Below are positions 35,024 to 44,119 of a DNA stretch of 64,000 nucleotides, one piece after another; the stretch's first letter is position 1; the number at the start of each line of letters is the position of its first letter. The stretch covers positions 248,001 through 312,000 of the forward strand of contig CP136340.1 of assembly GCA_032681305.1 (NCBI GenBank), in the 5' to 3' direction. This stretch comes from HIMB114 sp008638005. Lineage in GTDB: Bacteria; Pseudomonadota; Alphaproteobacteria; Pelagibacterales; Pelagibacteraceae. Position numbers and translations under genes: made by a program. The notes beneath the pieces were generated by a model. That model had not been told where the DNA came from, searched no databases, and saw only the letters and a list, made by a program, of their open reading frames with translations.

Positions 35024-36807
35024 TCTTTTTTAATTAACTTTATATTCAAATCTTTTAATTGATCTTCTCTTACAACAGATGGGGCTTCCATCATTAGATC
35101 TTGTGCGTTTTGATTCATTGGAAACATGGTAACTTCGCGAATATTTTTCTCATTTGCTAACAACATAATAATTCTATCTATGCCTGGTGCAATACCGCCG
35201 TGTGGAGGAGCCCCAAAACTAAAAGCATTAATCATGCCTGAAAACTCTTTATCAACATCTTCTTTGCTATAACCGGCAACTTCAAATAATTTATACATCA
35301 AGTCAGGCTTGTGATTTCTAATAGCCCCAGAAGAAAGCTCGATACCGTTACATACTATATCGTATTGATAAGCTTTTATATTTAAGGGATTTTTAAAATC
35401 TAACTCATCAAGATTTCCTTGAGGCATAGAAAATGGATTATGACTAAAACCTATTTTTTTTGTTTTTTCATCCAATTCATACATTGGGTAATCAACAATC
35501 CAGCAAAAGGCAAATTCATCTTCTTTGATTAAATTTAAATCATCTGCAATCTTAGCTCTTGCTTTGGATAATATTTTTTCGACCTCTTCTTTCGGACCAC
35601 ATGCAAAAAATATGCTATCGCCTACTTTCGCATTAGTAATTTTCATTAGCTCCTGAATAGAATCTGACGAGAATAATTTTCCAATAGTACCTTTTCCTAA
35701 AACTTTATCTCCTGACTGTTCAAAAGAAAAATAAGCAAGGCCCGAAGCACCCTCGCCTCTCGCCCATTTATCAATTCCATCAAAAAAACTTCTTGGTTTG
35801 TCAATTGTATTCTTGGTTATGATAGTTCTTACAATATTTCCTTTTGAGACAAGTTTTTTAAATATTTCAAACTTCACATCCTCTCTTTTAAAGATGTCAC
35901 TGACTTCTGAAATTAATAATGGATTTCTTAAATCAGGTTTGTCGGATCCATATTTTAGCATAGACTCCTCATATGGAATTCTAGGGAACTTTTCGTGAAG
36001 AATTTTTTTATTAGAAAACTTTGTAAATACTTTTTTAAAAATTTTTTCTAAAATTTCAAAAATTTGCTCCTGATTAACAAAAGACATTTCAATATCCAAT
36101 TGATAAAACTCACCAGGACTTCTGTCTGCTCTAGCATCTTCATCTCTAAAACAAGGTGCAATTTGGAAATACTTATCAAAACCTGCTACCATGATGAGTT
36201 GTTTGAATTGCTGAGGAGCTTGAGGAAGAGCATAAAACTTTCCAGGATTTAATCTGCTTGGTACTAAAAAATCTCTAGCTCCCTCAGGGCTTGATGATGT
36301 TAGAATGGGTGTTTGGAATTCCAAAAATCCCATATTTTTCATTTCATCCCTAATAAATGAAATGACTTCTGATCTTAACATAATATTTTTATGAATTCTT
36401 TTTCTTCTAAGATCTAAATATCTATACTTTAATCTAATATCCTCTGAATAGTCCTCTTCTAAAAACACAGGTAAGGGCAATTCTTTTGCAGCACCTAATA
36501 TCTCTATATTTTCAATTGAAACTTCAATAGAGCCAGTACTTAATTCTTTATTAATCGTTTCTTCAGATCTTTGTAAAACTACACCATCTACTTTAACAAC
36601 CGTTTCTAAGGAAATTTTTTCAACTATTGAAAATGATTTGTGACTTTTTTCTATCACACACTGGGTAATCCCATAATGATCTCTTAAATCTAGAAATAAT
36701 AAGTTTCCATGGTCTCTTTTTTTATGTACCCAACCAGATAAAATGACATTATTATCTTTATGATTTTTATTTAAATCGCCACAAGTGTGTGTCCTATATG
36801 TAATCAT
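35020..36807 (-). CDS. aspS: Aspartyl-tRNA synthetase
   Basis: Class II synthetase of the bacterial type, 595 residues. An N-terminal OB-fold anticodon domain (GWVHKKRDHGNLLFLDLRDHYG) is followed by class II motif 2 (FRDEDARADRSPGEFYQLDIEM), the bacterial GAD insertion, and motif 3 (GIAPGIDRIIMLLANEKNIREV). Alphaproteobacterial AspRS often also charges tRNA-Asn; this cannot be judged here without knowing asnS or gatCAB status. Its end overlaps the TSCPD-type gene by four bases. Confidence 0.95.
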   Translation of the reverse strand: MITYRTHTCGDLNKNHKDNNVILSGWVHKKRDHGNLLFLDLRDHYGITQCVIEKSHKSFSIVEKISLETVVKVDGVVLQRSEETINKELSTGSIEVSIENIEILGAAKELPLPVFLEEDYSEDIRLKYRYLDLRRKRIHKNIMLRSEVISFIRDEMKNMGFLEFQTPILTSSSPEGARDFLVPSRLNPGKFYALPQAPQQFKQLIMVAGFDKYFQIAPCFRDEDARADRSPGEFYQLDIEMSFVNQEQIFEILEKIFKKVFTKFSNKKILHEKFPRIPYEESMLKYGSDKPDLRNPLLISEVSDIFKREDVKFEIFKKLVSKGNIVRTIITKNTIDKPRSFFDGIDKWARGEGASGLAYFSFEQSGDKVLGKGTIGKLFSSDSIQELMKITNAKVGDSIFFACGPKEEVEKILSKARAKIADDLNLIKEDEFAFCWIVDYPMYELDEKTKKIGFSHNPFSMPQGNLDELDFKNPLNIKAYQYDIVCNGIELSSGAIRNHKPDLMYKLFEVAGYSKEDVDKEFSGMINAFSFGAPPHGGIAPGIDRIIMLLANEKNIREVTMFPMNQNAQDLMMEAPSVVREDQLKDLNIKLIKKD

Positions 36808-36857
36808 GAAAACTACTTGCTAATATATACAAAGATTGCAAAAAACAAGACATTATA

Positions 36858-37919
36858 ATGATAGTAAATAACCAAAAAAAATTAGATTTAGCAGAAAAGG
36901 CTTTTTTAAGAAAAAAATATTTTTATTTGGATACTGAGTTTGAAAGGAAAAATACTTTTTTTTCAAAATTATCAATCATAACAATAAGTAATGGAAAAAA
37001 TATTTTTATTTTTGATATTATAAAATACCCTGAACATTTAAACTTTTTAAAAAAACTTTTTAAAAATAAAACTAGAACAAAAATCATACATGGTGGACAA
37101 CAGGATATAGAAATATTTTTAAATTATAATCTTAATATCGAACCCTTTTATGATACTCAGCTTGCTAGTGGATTTCTAGGGTTTGATAAAAATATTTCCT
37201 ATGCAAATTTAGTTAAAAAGTATTTTAATATTAATTTAAATAAAAAACATCAAAATGAAAATTGGTTAAAAAGACCATTATCAAAGACCCAAATAGAATA
37301 TCTTAAAAATGACGTAAAATATTTGAGTAAAATATATAAGCTTCAAATTAAAATCTTACAAAAACAAAAAAAAATAAACTTTGTAAAAGAAGAAACTAAA
37401 TTGATTTTACAGAAAATAAAAAATAACAAGGGTTTAAACTCAAAATTTAAAAAAAAACTTGATCCAAAAATTTACAACAGCTTACCATTTATCAATTTTT
37501 TAAAAATTAGAGATAACAAAGCTAAAGTTGAAAATCTTCCAAAAAACTGGATGCTTAAAGATGAAGAAATAATTTCAATTATCAAGACTAAAGATAACTC
37601 AAAAATAAGGAAAAATAAATTTTTTACAAAAATAGAAAAAAAAGAATTAATTAATAATTTAAAAAAAATTTATAAAATAACATTTAAGCAAAAAAATAAT
37701 GAAATAGTGTTAAAGTCTTTAGAATTTTTTAAGTACTTAATTTCAAAAAAATTTAAAATTGATCCAAATTTGATTGCATCAAAGTTCGATTTTATTGAAT
37801 ACAAAAAAAATAAAACTAAAAAAAATTGGAGATTCAAAATATTTTATAATGATTATGAGAAATTTGTTTCTGGAAAAAAAAGGTTTAAATTAAAGGATTT
37901 CACTCCATTGCATCGATAA
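36858..37919 (+). CDS. rnd: Ribonuclease D
   Basis: 3'-5' exoribonuclease of the DEDD family acting in tRNA 3' maturation. Exo I is YLDTEFERKNTFFSK, Exo II is KIIHGGQQDIEIFL, and Exo III is IEYLKNDVKYLSKIYKL (YxxxD type). 353 residues. The C-terminal half, where HRDC domains should lie, is extremely Lys/Asn-rich and only weakly recognisable. It diverges from aspS (50 bases) and its 3' end overlaps hdaA by 20 bases, the largest tail-to-tail overlap in the window. Confidence 0.9.
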   Translation: MIVNNQKKLDLAEKAFLRKKYFYLDTEFERKNTFFSKLSIITISNGKNIFIFDIIKYPEHLNFLKKLFKNKTRTKIIHGGQQDIEIFLNYNLNIEPFYDTQLASGFLGFDKNISYANLVKKYFNINLNKKHQNENWLKRPLSKTQIEYLKNDVKYLSKIYKLQIKILQKQKKINFVKEETKLILQKIKNNKGLNSKFKKKLDPKIYNSLPFINFLKIRDNKAKVENLPKNWMLKDEEIISIIKTKDNSKIRKNKFFTKIEKKELINNLKKIYKITFKQKNNEIVLKSLEFFKYLISKKFKIDPNLIASKFDFIEYKKNKTKKNWRFKIFYNDYEKFVSGKKRFKLKDFTPLHR

Positions 37920-38556
37920 TTTCATTAATAAGCTTAAAATCTATTTTCTTTTTTCTTTCTATGCTCAAATCATTCAGTTTAACCAAAAATTGATTTATTC
38001 GCGGATAAGATCTATCAATCTTCTTCACAATAAATTCAATTAATTCTTTTTTAATCACTACCTGATTATCAGAGAAAAATTTTAAAATAAGTGAATAAAT
38101 TAACTGATCACTAGGTATATCAATATTTAAAATGTAAAATTGTTTAATTCTAGATTTTAAGTCCGGCAAACTTAATTTTAATTGTGTTAGCGGGATTAAT
38201 GATGAAACGACAAGATATTTATCATTAATAATACAATGATTAAGTATTGAAAAAAATTTTAGTTCATCAAGTTCATTTAGATCTAATAAAAATCTCTCAA
38301 AATTAAATAGTTTATCAAATTCTTCATTATTTTCAGGAAAAGTATTTAAATAGTAAAAATCATTTTTTTTATTTAAAATCTTTAACAAAAAAGTCTTTCC
38401 TGACTTTTCGCTACCAACAAGATTAATAAGTTTATTTTCCCAATCAGGAAATTTATTAAAAAAAAGCAGGGCTTTTTCATTAGAAGAATCTAATATAAAA
38501 TCTTTTTCATTATAACTATTATCAAATTTAAAATTTAAAACTTTTTGCTGGTTCAT
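37900..38556 (-). CDS. Hda/HdaA-like DnaA-family regulator
   Basis: AAA+ protein of the DnaA/Hda family lacking the DnaA DNA-binding domain; HdaA promotes hydrolysis of DnaA-ATP to limit replication initiation. 218 residues. P-loop variant GSEKSGKTFLLKIL at about 48-61, Walker B-like FLLDLNELDE, and the sensor region LPDLKSRIKQFYILNID (as DLRSRL in DnaA). Strongly diverged. The order hdaA-DUF2066-purM-purN is conserved in alphaproteobacteria and supports the call. Overlaps DUF2066 upstream by four bases. Confidence 0.82.
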   Translation of the reverse strand: MNQQKVLNFKFDNSYNEKDFILDSSNEKALLFFNKFPDWENKLINLVGSEKSGKTFLLKILNKKNDFYYLNTFPENNEEFDKLFNFERFLLDLNELDELKFFSILNHCIINDKYLVVSSLIPLTQLKLSLPDLKSRIKQFYILNIDIPSDQLIYSLILKFFSDNQVVIKKELIEFIVKKIDRSYPRINQFLVKLNDLSIERKKKIDFKLINEIIDAME

Positions 38557-39590
38557 TTCTTTTCTAAAGTGAATTTCCTATCCACATTATTGTTTAAAAC
38601 TAAACCTTGCTGATTTAAACTTTCTTTAAAAACCTCTAGATTAGTTGATAAATATACTTTGGCCAAATATTTTTGATTTGTGATTTCAACGTCTTCAATG
38701 AAAATAATGTTTTTGTTATTTTTTAAAATTTGATTGATTTCAATATAATCATTTAAAGTTTTTAAACTGTAACTAAAGTCTAAAACATTATTTTTTTTTG
38801 GAGATAATATTTGTATTTCTTTCCATGAATTATTCAATTCTTCTCTTATTTTTTCTAGAAAAGTATTTATTTCATTTTTGCTAAAACTTTTTAAGGTATA
38901 TTTTTGAAAAAACTTCAATTCATTAAACTGGTATCTTACAAAAACATTATCCACTTGATTTGAAAGATCATAGTCAAATAATATAAAGATATAGTCTCTT
39001 ACTCCGTAATTTTCTGTAATCAAATTAAATTGAGAGGCTTCGTAAAATTTCACATCAATTTGATTCAACATTGAAATATCTTTTAAATCTCCATTAAGCT
39101 CAAAAAAATTTAGCAAATTATTAGAATAGCTATTCCAATCTTGTTCGAAATCTTTAATTGAAAAAATTTCTATATTATTATTTTTTTTGCTTACAATAAT
39201 AGTTAATATTGGGTTGCTTTTGTAATTAATAAATTTAATATTTCTAGTTTTTAACAAATCTTCAATCATTGACTGATTAAATTCAACTTTCGATATTAAT
39301 TTATAATTTTTGTTATTTTTTATTTCATTCTTAATAACAAAAGTTTTAATATATTGGCTAAAATTTGACTTTATGTTTATATTTTTAAAATCGCTTGAAG
39401 TTGTAATAGATTTTAAAAAATCTATTAATGACTGCTTTTTAATTTGTTCAATTACTTTTTCTCGATTTTTTTTAACCTTATCAAAAGAAGTATCGAAAAC
39501 GTAATTATCAACAATATAAATACTAGAATTTGCCTTTGGGTTAAAAGCAAATAGGAGTAATAGTAATATTAAATATTTAATTAAATGCAT
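38553..39590 (-). CDS. DUF2066 family exported protein
   Basis: Predicted secreted or periplasmic protein of 345 residues with a signal peptide at about 1-22 (IKYLILLLLLFAFNPKA). The body is Asn/Lys/Ile-rich with phrases such as YIVDNYVFDTSFDKVKKNRE, NYGVRDYIFILFDYDL and FIEDVEITNQKYLAKVYLS, in line with DUF2066. Function unknown. Its ATG is the minus-strand half of the palindrome ATGCAT whose plus-strand half is the purM ATG. No in-frame TTG or GTG lies just downstream, so the start is well fixed. Confidence 0.78.
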   Translation of the reverse strand: MHLIKYLILLLLLFAFNPKANSSIYIVDNYVFDTSFDKVKKNREKVIEQIKKQSLIDFLKSITTSSDFKNINIKSNFSQYIKTFVIKNEIKNNKNYKLISKVEFNQSMIEDLLKTRNIKFINYKSNPILTIIVSKKNNNIEIFSIKDFEQDWNSYSNNLLNFFELNGDLKDISMLNQIDVKFYEASQFNLITENYGVRDYIFILFDYDLSNQVDNVFVRYQFNELKFFQKYTLKSFSKNEINTFLEKIREELNNSWKEIQILSPKKNNVLDFSYSLKTLNDYIEINQILKNNKNIIFIEDVEITNQKYLAKVYLSTNLEVFKESLNQQGLVLNNNVDRKFTLEKK

Positions 39591-40619
39591 AATAAAAAGC
39601 TAACATACAAAAACAGTGGCGTTGATACATCAAATACTAATAAATTAGTAAAATTTATATCAAACCTTTCTAGTAAGACAAAAATTAAAGGATCAAAAAT
39701 TACTGGTTTCAAAAATATCGGAGGTTTTGGTTCATTATTTGATTTAAAACCTTATAAAATAAAAGATCCAATCCTGGTTTCATCAACAGACGGTGTCGGT
39801 ACAAAGCTTGAGCTTGCTAATAGTTTAAAAAAATTTGACACTATTGGAATAGATTTGGTTGCTATGTGCGTTAATGATCTTATCGTTCAAGGTGCAAAAC
39901 CTCTCTTTTTCTTGGACTATATAGCAATAGGTAAGGTTAAAAATAGAAAATATAAAGATATTTTAAAAGGAATATCAAAAGGTTGTGAAGAGGCGGACTG
40001 TTATTTAGCGGGTGGCGAAACTGCTGAAATGCCAGGAATTTATGAAAAAGATAAATTTGATCTTGCCGGATTTTCTGTTGGAATAGTTGAAAGAAAGAAA
40101 ATTCTTGATGGTAGTAAAATTAAATCTGGAGATGTTGTCATGGCCATTCCATCTTCAGGAGTGCACTCTAATGGATTTTCATTAATTAGGCATATTTTAA
40201 AATTAAAAAAAATAAATAACAAAAAAATAATTAAAGATCTTCTTAAACCAACTAAAATCTACGTGAAAGAAATACTGAATTTAAATTCAAAAAACATATT
40301 GAATGGTTGCTGTAATATCACTGGTGGTGGACTTGTAGAAAATCTACCAAGAATATTACCTTCAAATTTATCAGTTCAAATTAATTTACATGAAATTAAA
40401 ACTCATCAAATCTTTAAATATATAAAACAATTTGAAGTTTCAGATAGTGAAATGCTTAAGACTTTTAATTGTGGGGTTGGATTTTGTATTATTGTAAATA
40501 AAAAAAACATTAATAAAGTAAAAAGATATTTTACTAAAAATTACCAACCCTACCCTATTGGTTATGTATGTGCTGCAAAATCAAAAAAAATAATATTTAA
40601 TGGAAAAATTAAATACTAA
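39585..40619 (+). CDS. purM: Phosphoribosylformylglycinamidine cyclo-ligase
   Basis: AIR synthetase of de novo purine synthesis. 344 residues. Motifs: LTYKNSGVDTSNTNKLV at the N-terminus, NIGGFGSLFDL, STDGVGTKLELA, GIDLVAMCVNDLIVQGAKPLFFLDY, CYLAGGETAEMPGIY, and IPSSGVHSNGFSLIR. The ATG at 39585 matches family N-termini closely. It overlaps purN by 20 bases downstream and the divergent DUF2066 gene by six bases at the start. Confidence 0.95.
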   Translation: MHNKKLTYKNSGVDTSNTNKLVKFISNLSSKTKIKGSKITGFKNIGGFGSLFDLKPYKIKDPILVSSTDGVGTKLELANSLKKFDTIGIDLVAMCVNDLIVQGAKPLFFLDYIAIGKVKNRKYKDILKGISKGCEEADCYLAGGETAEMPGIYEKDKFDLAGFSVGIVERKKILDGSKIKSGDVVMAIPSSGVHSNGFSLIRHILKLKKINNKKIIKDLLKPTKIYVKEILNLNSKNILNGCCNITGGGLVENLPRILPSNLSVQINLHEIKTHQIFKYIKQFEVSDSEMLKTFNCGVGFCIIVNKKNINKVKRYFTKNYQPYPIGYVCAAKSKKIIFNGKIKY

Positions 40620-41169
40620 AAAAAAAATAGCAGTTTTTATTTCAGGCAGGGGTTCAAATCTTAAAAGTCTAGTAAAGAATTCAAAATTAAAAAAAAGTAA
40701 ATTTAAAATACATTTGGTAATATCAAATAAAATAACTGCTCAAGGATTAAATTATGCAAAATTTAATAAAATAAAAAGTTTTGTGATAGAAAAAAAACTT
40801 AAAGAGTTTGAAAATAAAAGCTTATCTTTAGTTAAAAAATACAAAATTAATTATATTTGTCTTGCTGGTTTTATGAGGATATTAAGTGCTTCATTTATAA
40901 AGAAGGCTAAAATACCTATAATAAACATTCATCCATCGTTGCTACCAAAGTTTAAAGGTCTGAATACTCATGAAAGGGCAATTAAATCTAAACAAAAATT
41001 TTCTGGTTGCACTGTTCATTATGTTTCGGAAAAACTAGATTCTGGAAAAATAATATTACAGAAAAAAGTAAAAATTTTAAAAAAAGATAATCCAAAGACA
41101 CTTGCTTCAAAAGTTTTAGAGCTAGAACATAGAGTTTATAGTGAAGCTTTAAATTTAATAATTAGTTAA
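40600..41169 (+). CDS. purN: Phosphoribosylglycinamide formyltransferase
   Basis: GAR transformylase using 10-formyl-THF. 189 residues. Motifs: VFISGRGSNLKSLV at the start, ICLAGFMRILSASFI, and the active-site segment NIHPSLLPKFKGLNTHERAI (catalytic Asn, His), followed by GCTVHYVSEKLDSGKII with the Asp. Overlaps purM by 20 bases and the convergent ndk by four. Confidence 0.94.
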   Translation: MEKLNTKKKIAVFISGRGSNLKSLVKNSKLKKSKFKIHLVISNKITAQGLNYAKFNKIKSFVIEKKLKEFENKSLSLVKKYKINYICLAGFMRILSASFIKKAKIPIINIHPSLLPKFKGLNTHERAIKSKQKFSGCTVHYVSEKLDSGKIILQKKVKILKKDNPKTLASKVLELEHRVYSEALNLIIS

Positions 41170-41570
41170 TTTTTAAAAAAAAGATCAATTTCTATTTTCG
41201 CATTTTCAACTGAATCTGATCCATGCACAGAGTTTTTATCAATCGAAATTGCGTACAAATTTCTAATTGTTCCAGGTTTTGCGTCTTTAGGATTTGTTGC
41301 GCCCATTAAGTCTCTATTTTTTTGAACAGCATTCTCACCTTTTAAAACCATTGCTACAAGTGGACCTGAACTAATATAACTACATAAATCATTAAAAAAA
41401 GGTTTGTCAGAATGAACTGAGTAAAACTTTTTTGCAAAATCCATATCTACTTTGATTTTTTTCATTTGATCGACGACTAGACCATTATCCTCAAAGATTT
41501 GGACTATTTTTCCAATTAAATTTCTTTCAACTGCATCGGGTTTAATCAATGAAAGTGTCTCTTCACTCAT
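41166..41570 (-). CDS. ndk: Nucleoside diphosphate kinase
   Basis: Equilibrates NTP pools. 134 residues. LSLIKPDAVERNLIG at the start, GPLVAMVLKGENAV, MGATNPKDAKPGTIR, and the phosphohistidine His116 in KNSVHGSDSVENAKIEI. Its ATG overlaps the pepA stop by eight bases. Confidence 0.96.
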   Translation of the reverse strand: MSEETLSLIKPDAVERNLIGKIVQIFEDNGLVVDQMKKIKVDMDFAKKFYSVHSDKPFFNDLCSYISSGPLVAMVLKGENAVQKNRDLMGATNPKDAKPGTIRNLYAISIDKNSVHGSDSVENAKIEIDLFFKN

Positions 41571-43023
41571 AGTATTCCTCCACTAATCTATTCAAAAGCT
41601 TAACACCATAACCTGTTGCGCCATAAGGAATAGTTTTTGTCGTTTTTTTTGTCCATGCCATACCGGCAATATCTAGATGAGCCCATGGGGTTTTGTTCAT
41701 AATGAACCTTTGTAAAAATTGCGCTGCTGTAATTGAGCCTGCACCACCTGAGTAATTGATATTTTGCATATCTGCAATTTTAGAGTCCATTAACTTATCA
41801 AAATTTTTATCTAAAGGCAGTCTCCATGCTTTTTCATTATCCTTATAACCAACTTTATTAATCCTTTCAGCTAATTGGTCATTATTAGAAAACAATCCTG
41901 CAAATTCATTACCTAAAGAAACAATAATCGCTCCAGTTAAAGTTGCCAAATTAATCATAAACTTAGGTTTAAATCTTTTTTCAGTGTAAGTTAAAATATC
42001 CGCAAGAACTAATCTTCCTTCTGCGTCGGTATTAAATATTTCAATTGTTTGACCGCTATATGATTTTACAACATCACCTGGTCTTTGAGCGTTTCCATCT
42101 GGCATATTCTCAACTAATCCGACAACTCCAACAGCATTTACTTTGGCTTTTCTTAAAGCTAAAGTTTTCATCAGTCCAGTTACGGTTCCAGCTCCTGCCA
42201 TGTCATATTTCATTTCCTCCATAAACCTTGCGGGTTTTAAAGAAATCCCCCCAGTGTCAAAACAAACTCCTTTTCCAACAAACCCTAGTGACTTGGAATT
42301 TTTTTTACCACCATTCCATTTCATGATTGCAACAAAAGATTTATTTGAACTGCCCTGGCCAACACCCAGTAAGGCATTCATTCCTAATTTTTTTAATTTA
42401 ATTTCATCTAAAATTTCAATTTTTAAACCAGTTTTTGACAGTTTTTTTATTTCGTTTACAAAATTTTGTGGGTTTAAAATATTTGCAGGCTTTGTAACAA
42501 GGTTTCTAGTTTCAGAAACACCAAGGTCAATATTTTTTGCATAAATTAAATTTTTATTAATTAAACTCTTTTGATTTGAAATTAAATTGACTTTTGTGAT
42601 TATTTTAGAATCATCTTTTAATTTATAATTTTTGAAAGAATAATTTCTAGACAGCATTCCTATAAGAACATTTTTAATAATATTATCTTTATGCTTAAGA
42701 TCTTTAGAAAGATAATCAAAAGAAACTTCTATTTTATCTTTGGAAATTGAAAGTGCTTCAGATATTATTGAGCCACCAATATCCTGATAGATAAAATCAA
42801 GTTGATTGTTTTTTACTTTATATAAATAATAATTAATAAATCTATTTTGGCTATATTCAGATATAAAAGAGTAACCCCTTTTATTATTCAGTGCTTTTTT
42901 TAAAAGCTCATTACAAATATTAGCGTTTAGGAAATTTTTAACCTTTGATAAATTTGACTTTTTATCTACTAAAATGACCCTGAAATCACCTGAATTGCTG
43001 AACTGATTTGATATATTAAACAT
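41563..43023 (-). CDS. pepA: Leucyl (cytosol) aminopeptidase, M17
   Basis: Two-zinc aminopeptidase. 486 residues. The catalytic region has LGFVGKGVCFDTGGISLKPA, MKYDMAGAGTVTG, and the signature NTDAEGRLVLADILTY, followed by LATLTGAIIVSLG. The N-terminal domain is poorly conserved, as usual. It diverges from lptF by 28 bases; the pepA/lptF-lptG arrangement is common to proteobacteria. Confidence 0.94.
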   Translation of the reverse strand: MFNISNQFSNSGDFRVILVDKKSNLSKVKNFLNANICNELLKKALNNKRGYSFISEYSQNRFINYYLYKVKNNQLDFIYQDIGGSIISEALSISKDKIEVSFDYLSKDLKHKDNIIKNVLIGMLSRNYSFKNYKLKDDSKIITKVNLISNQKSLINKNLIYAKNIDLGVSETRNLVTKPANILNPQNFVNEIKKLSKTGLKIEILDEIKLKKLGMNALLGVGQGSSNKSFVAIMKWNGGKKNSKSLGFVGKGVCFDTGGISLKPARFMEEMKYDMAGAGTVTGLMKTLALRKAKVNAVGVVGLVENMPDGNAQRPGDVVKSYSGQTIEIFNTDAEGRLVLADILTYTEKRFKPKFMINLATLTGAIIVSLGNEFAGLFSNNDQLAERINKVGYKDNEKAWRLPLDKNFDKLMDSKIADMQNINYSGGAGSITAAQFLQRFIMNKTPWAHLDIAGMAWTKKTTKTIPYGATGYGVKLLNRLVEEYYE

Positions 43024-43051
43024 TTAATTAAAAAATGTTAATACACTTAAA

Positions 43052-44119
43052 ATGGTTAAACACAAGATATTCAAATATTTTTTTTTAGAGTTTATAAAAC
43101 TTTTTTTGTTAATTTCTCTATCATTATCAATATTAATTTGGATGACTCAAGCAGCCAGGTTGCTAGAGCTTATTACTGAGTTTGGTAATCCTATTTATAT
43201 TTATATCAAATATATTTTTCTCATTTATCCAAAGATTTATGAAAATATATTTCTTCTTTGTTTTGCAATATCATTGTTTTTTTTGGTAAGTAAGCTTGAA
43301 GATTCGAATGAACTTAATATTTATTGGTTATCTGGAATAAGCAAACACAGTGTCATTAACTTTTTAGTAAAAATTGGATTGTTAATGATCGTAATATATA
43401 TTTTTATATCTGCATTTATAACACCTTGGACATTGGGTAAAAGCAGAGTAGTATTGGCTCAATCAAAATTTAGTTTGATTAATTCACTTGTTAAAGAAAA
43501 TAATTTTAACTCACCTCTTAAAGATTTAACAATTTATGTAAACAAAAATGACAACAAAGGTAATTTGGAAAATGTTTTTATATATGAAAAAACTAGAACA
43601 ATAATCGCAAAAACAGGCGAAGTTTTATCAAATGATGGGGGAAGCTATTTAAAATTATATAATGGTATTACACATGAAAAAAATAATGAAAACATAAATG
43701 TAATTAATTTTGAAAGTACAATCTTTGATTTTTCAAAATATCAAATGCAAAATATTACATACCCAAAATTTAGTGAAAGAAGCACAAAATGGCTATACCT
43801 TAAAAGAAATTCAGATGTAAAAAAAGTTAATGAGATAAGAGAAGAGTTTAATAAAAGATTAATTAAACCTTTTCTTATAATATTAATATGTCTCATGAGC
43901 TGTTTCTTGCTCTATTCAAATTCAGAGAAAGTTAATCTAAAAAAATTTAGGCCAATAATTTATATCTCAAGTGTTTTTTTAATCATAATAAACCAAATTA
44001 TTTTAGGAAAAAGTGGAGACAAAATAATTTACTCTTATTTTTATTTAGGAGCGATTTTTTTATTTAGTTTATTAACTTATTTAGTGCTTAAAAAATTTAT
44101 AAACCTTGAGGCAAAATGA
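43052..44119 (+). CDS. lptF: LptF, LPS export ABC permease
   Basis: Inner-membrane permease that with LptG and LptB extracts LPS from the membrane. 355 residues. Transmembrane helices are visible at about 10-30, 50-75 and 100-120, a periplasmic jellyroll follows (about 125-265), then three more helices near the C-terminus. The phrase MTQAARLLELITEFGNP is the family signature. It overlaps lptG by four bases. Confidence 0.9.
   Translation: MVKHKIFKYFFLEFIKLFLLISLSLSILIWMTQAARLLELITEFGNPIYIYIKYIFLIYPKIYENIFLLCFAISLFFLVSKLEDSNELNIYWLSGISKHSVINFLVKIGLLMIVIYIFISAFITPWTLGKSRVVLAQSKFSLINSLVKENNFNSPLKDLTIYVNKNDNKGNLENVFIYEKTRTIIAKTGEVLSNDGGSYLKLYNGITHEKNNENINVINFESTIFDFSKYQMQNITYPKFSERSTKWLYLKRNSDVKKVNEIREEFNKRLIKPFLIILICLMSCFLLYSNSEKVNLKKFRPIIYISSVFLIIINQIILGKSGDKIIYSYFYLGAIFLFSLLTYLVLKKFINLEAK

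Noticed and set aside
42143..42544. 133-codon open frame antisense to pepA
   Set aside because: It lies wholly opposite the conserved pepA catalytic region, and its composition mirrors the sense codons. No family resemblance or ribosome site.
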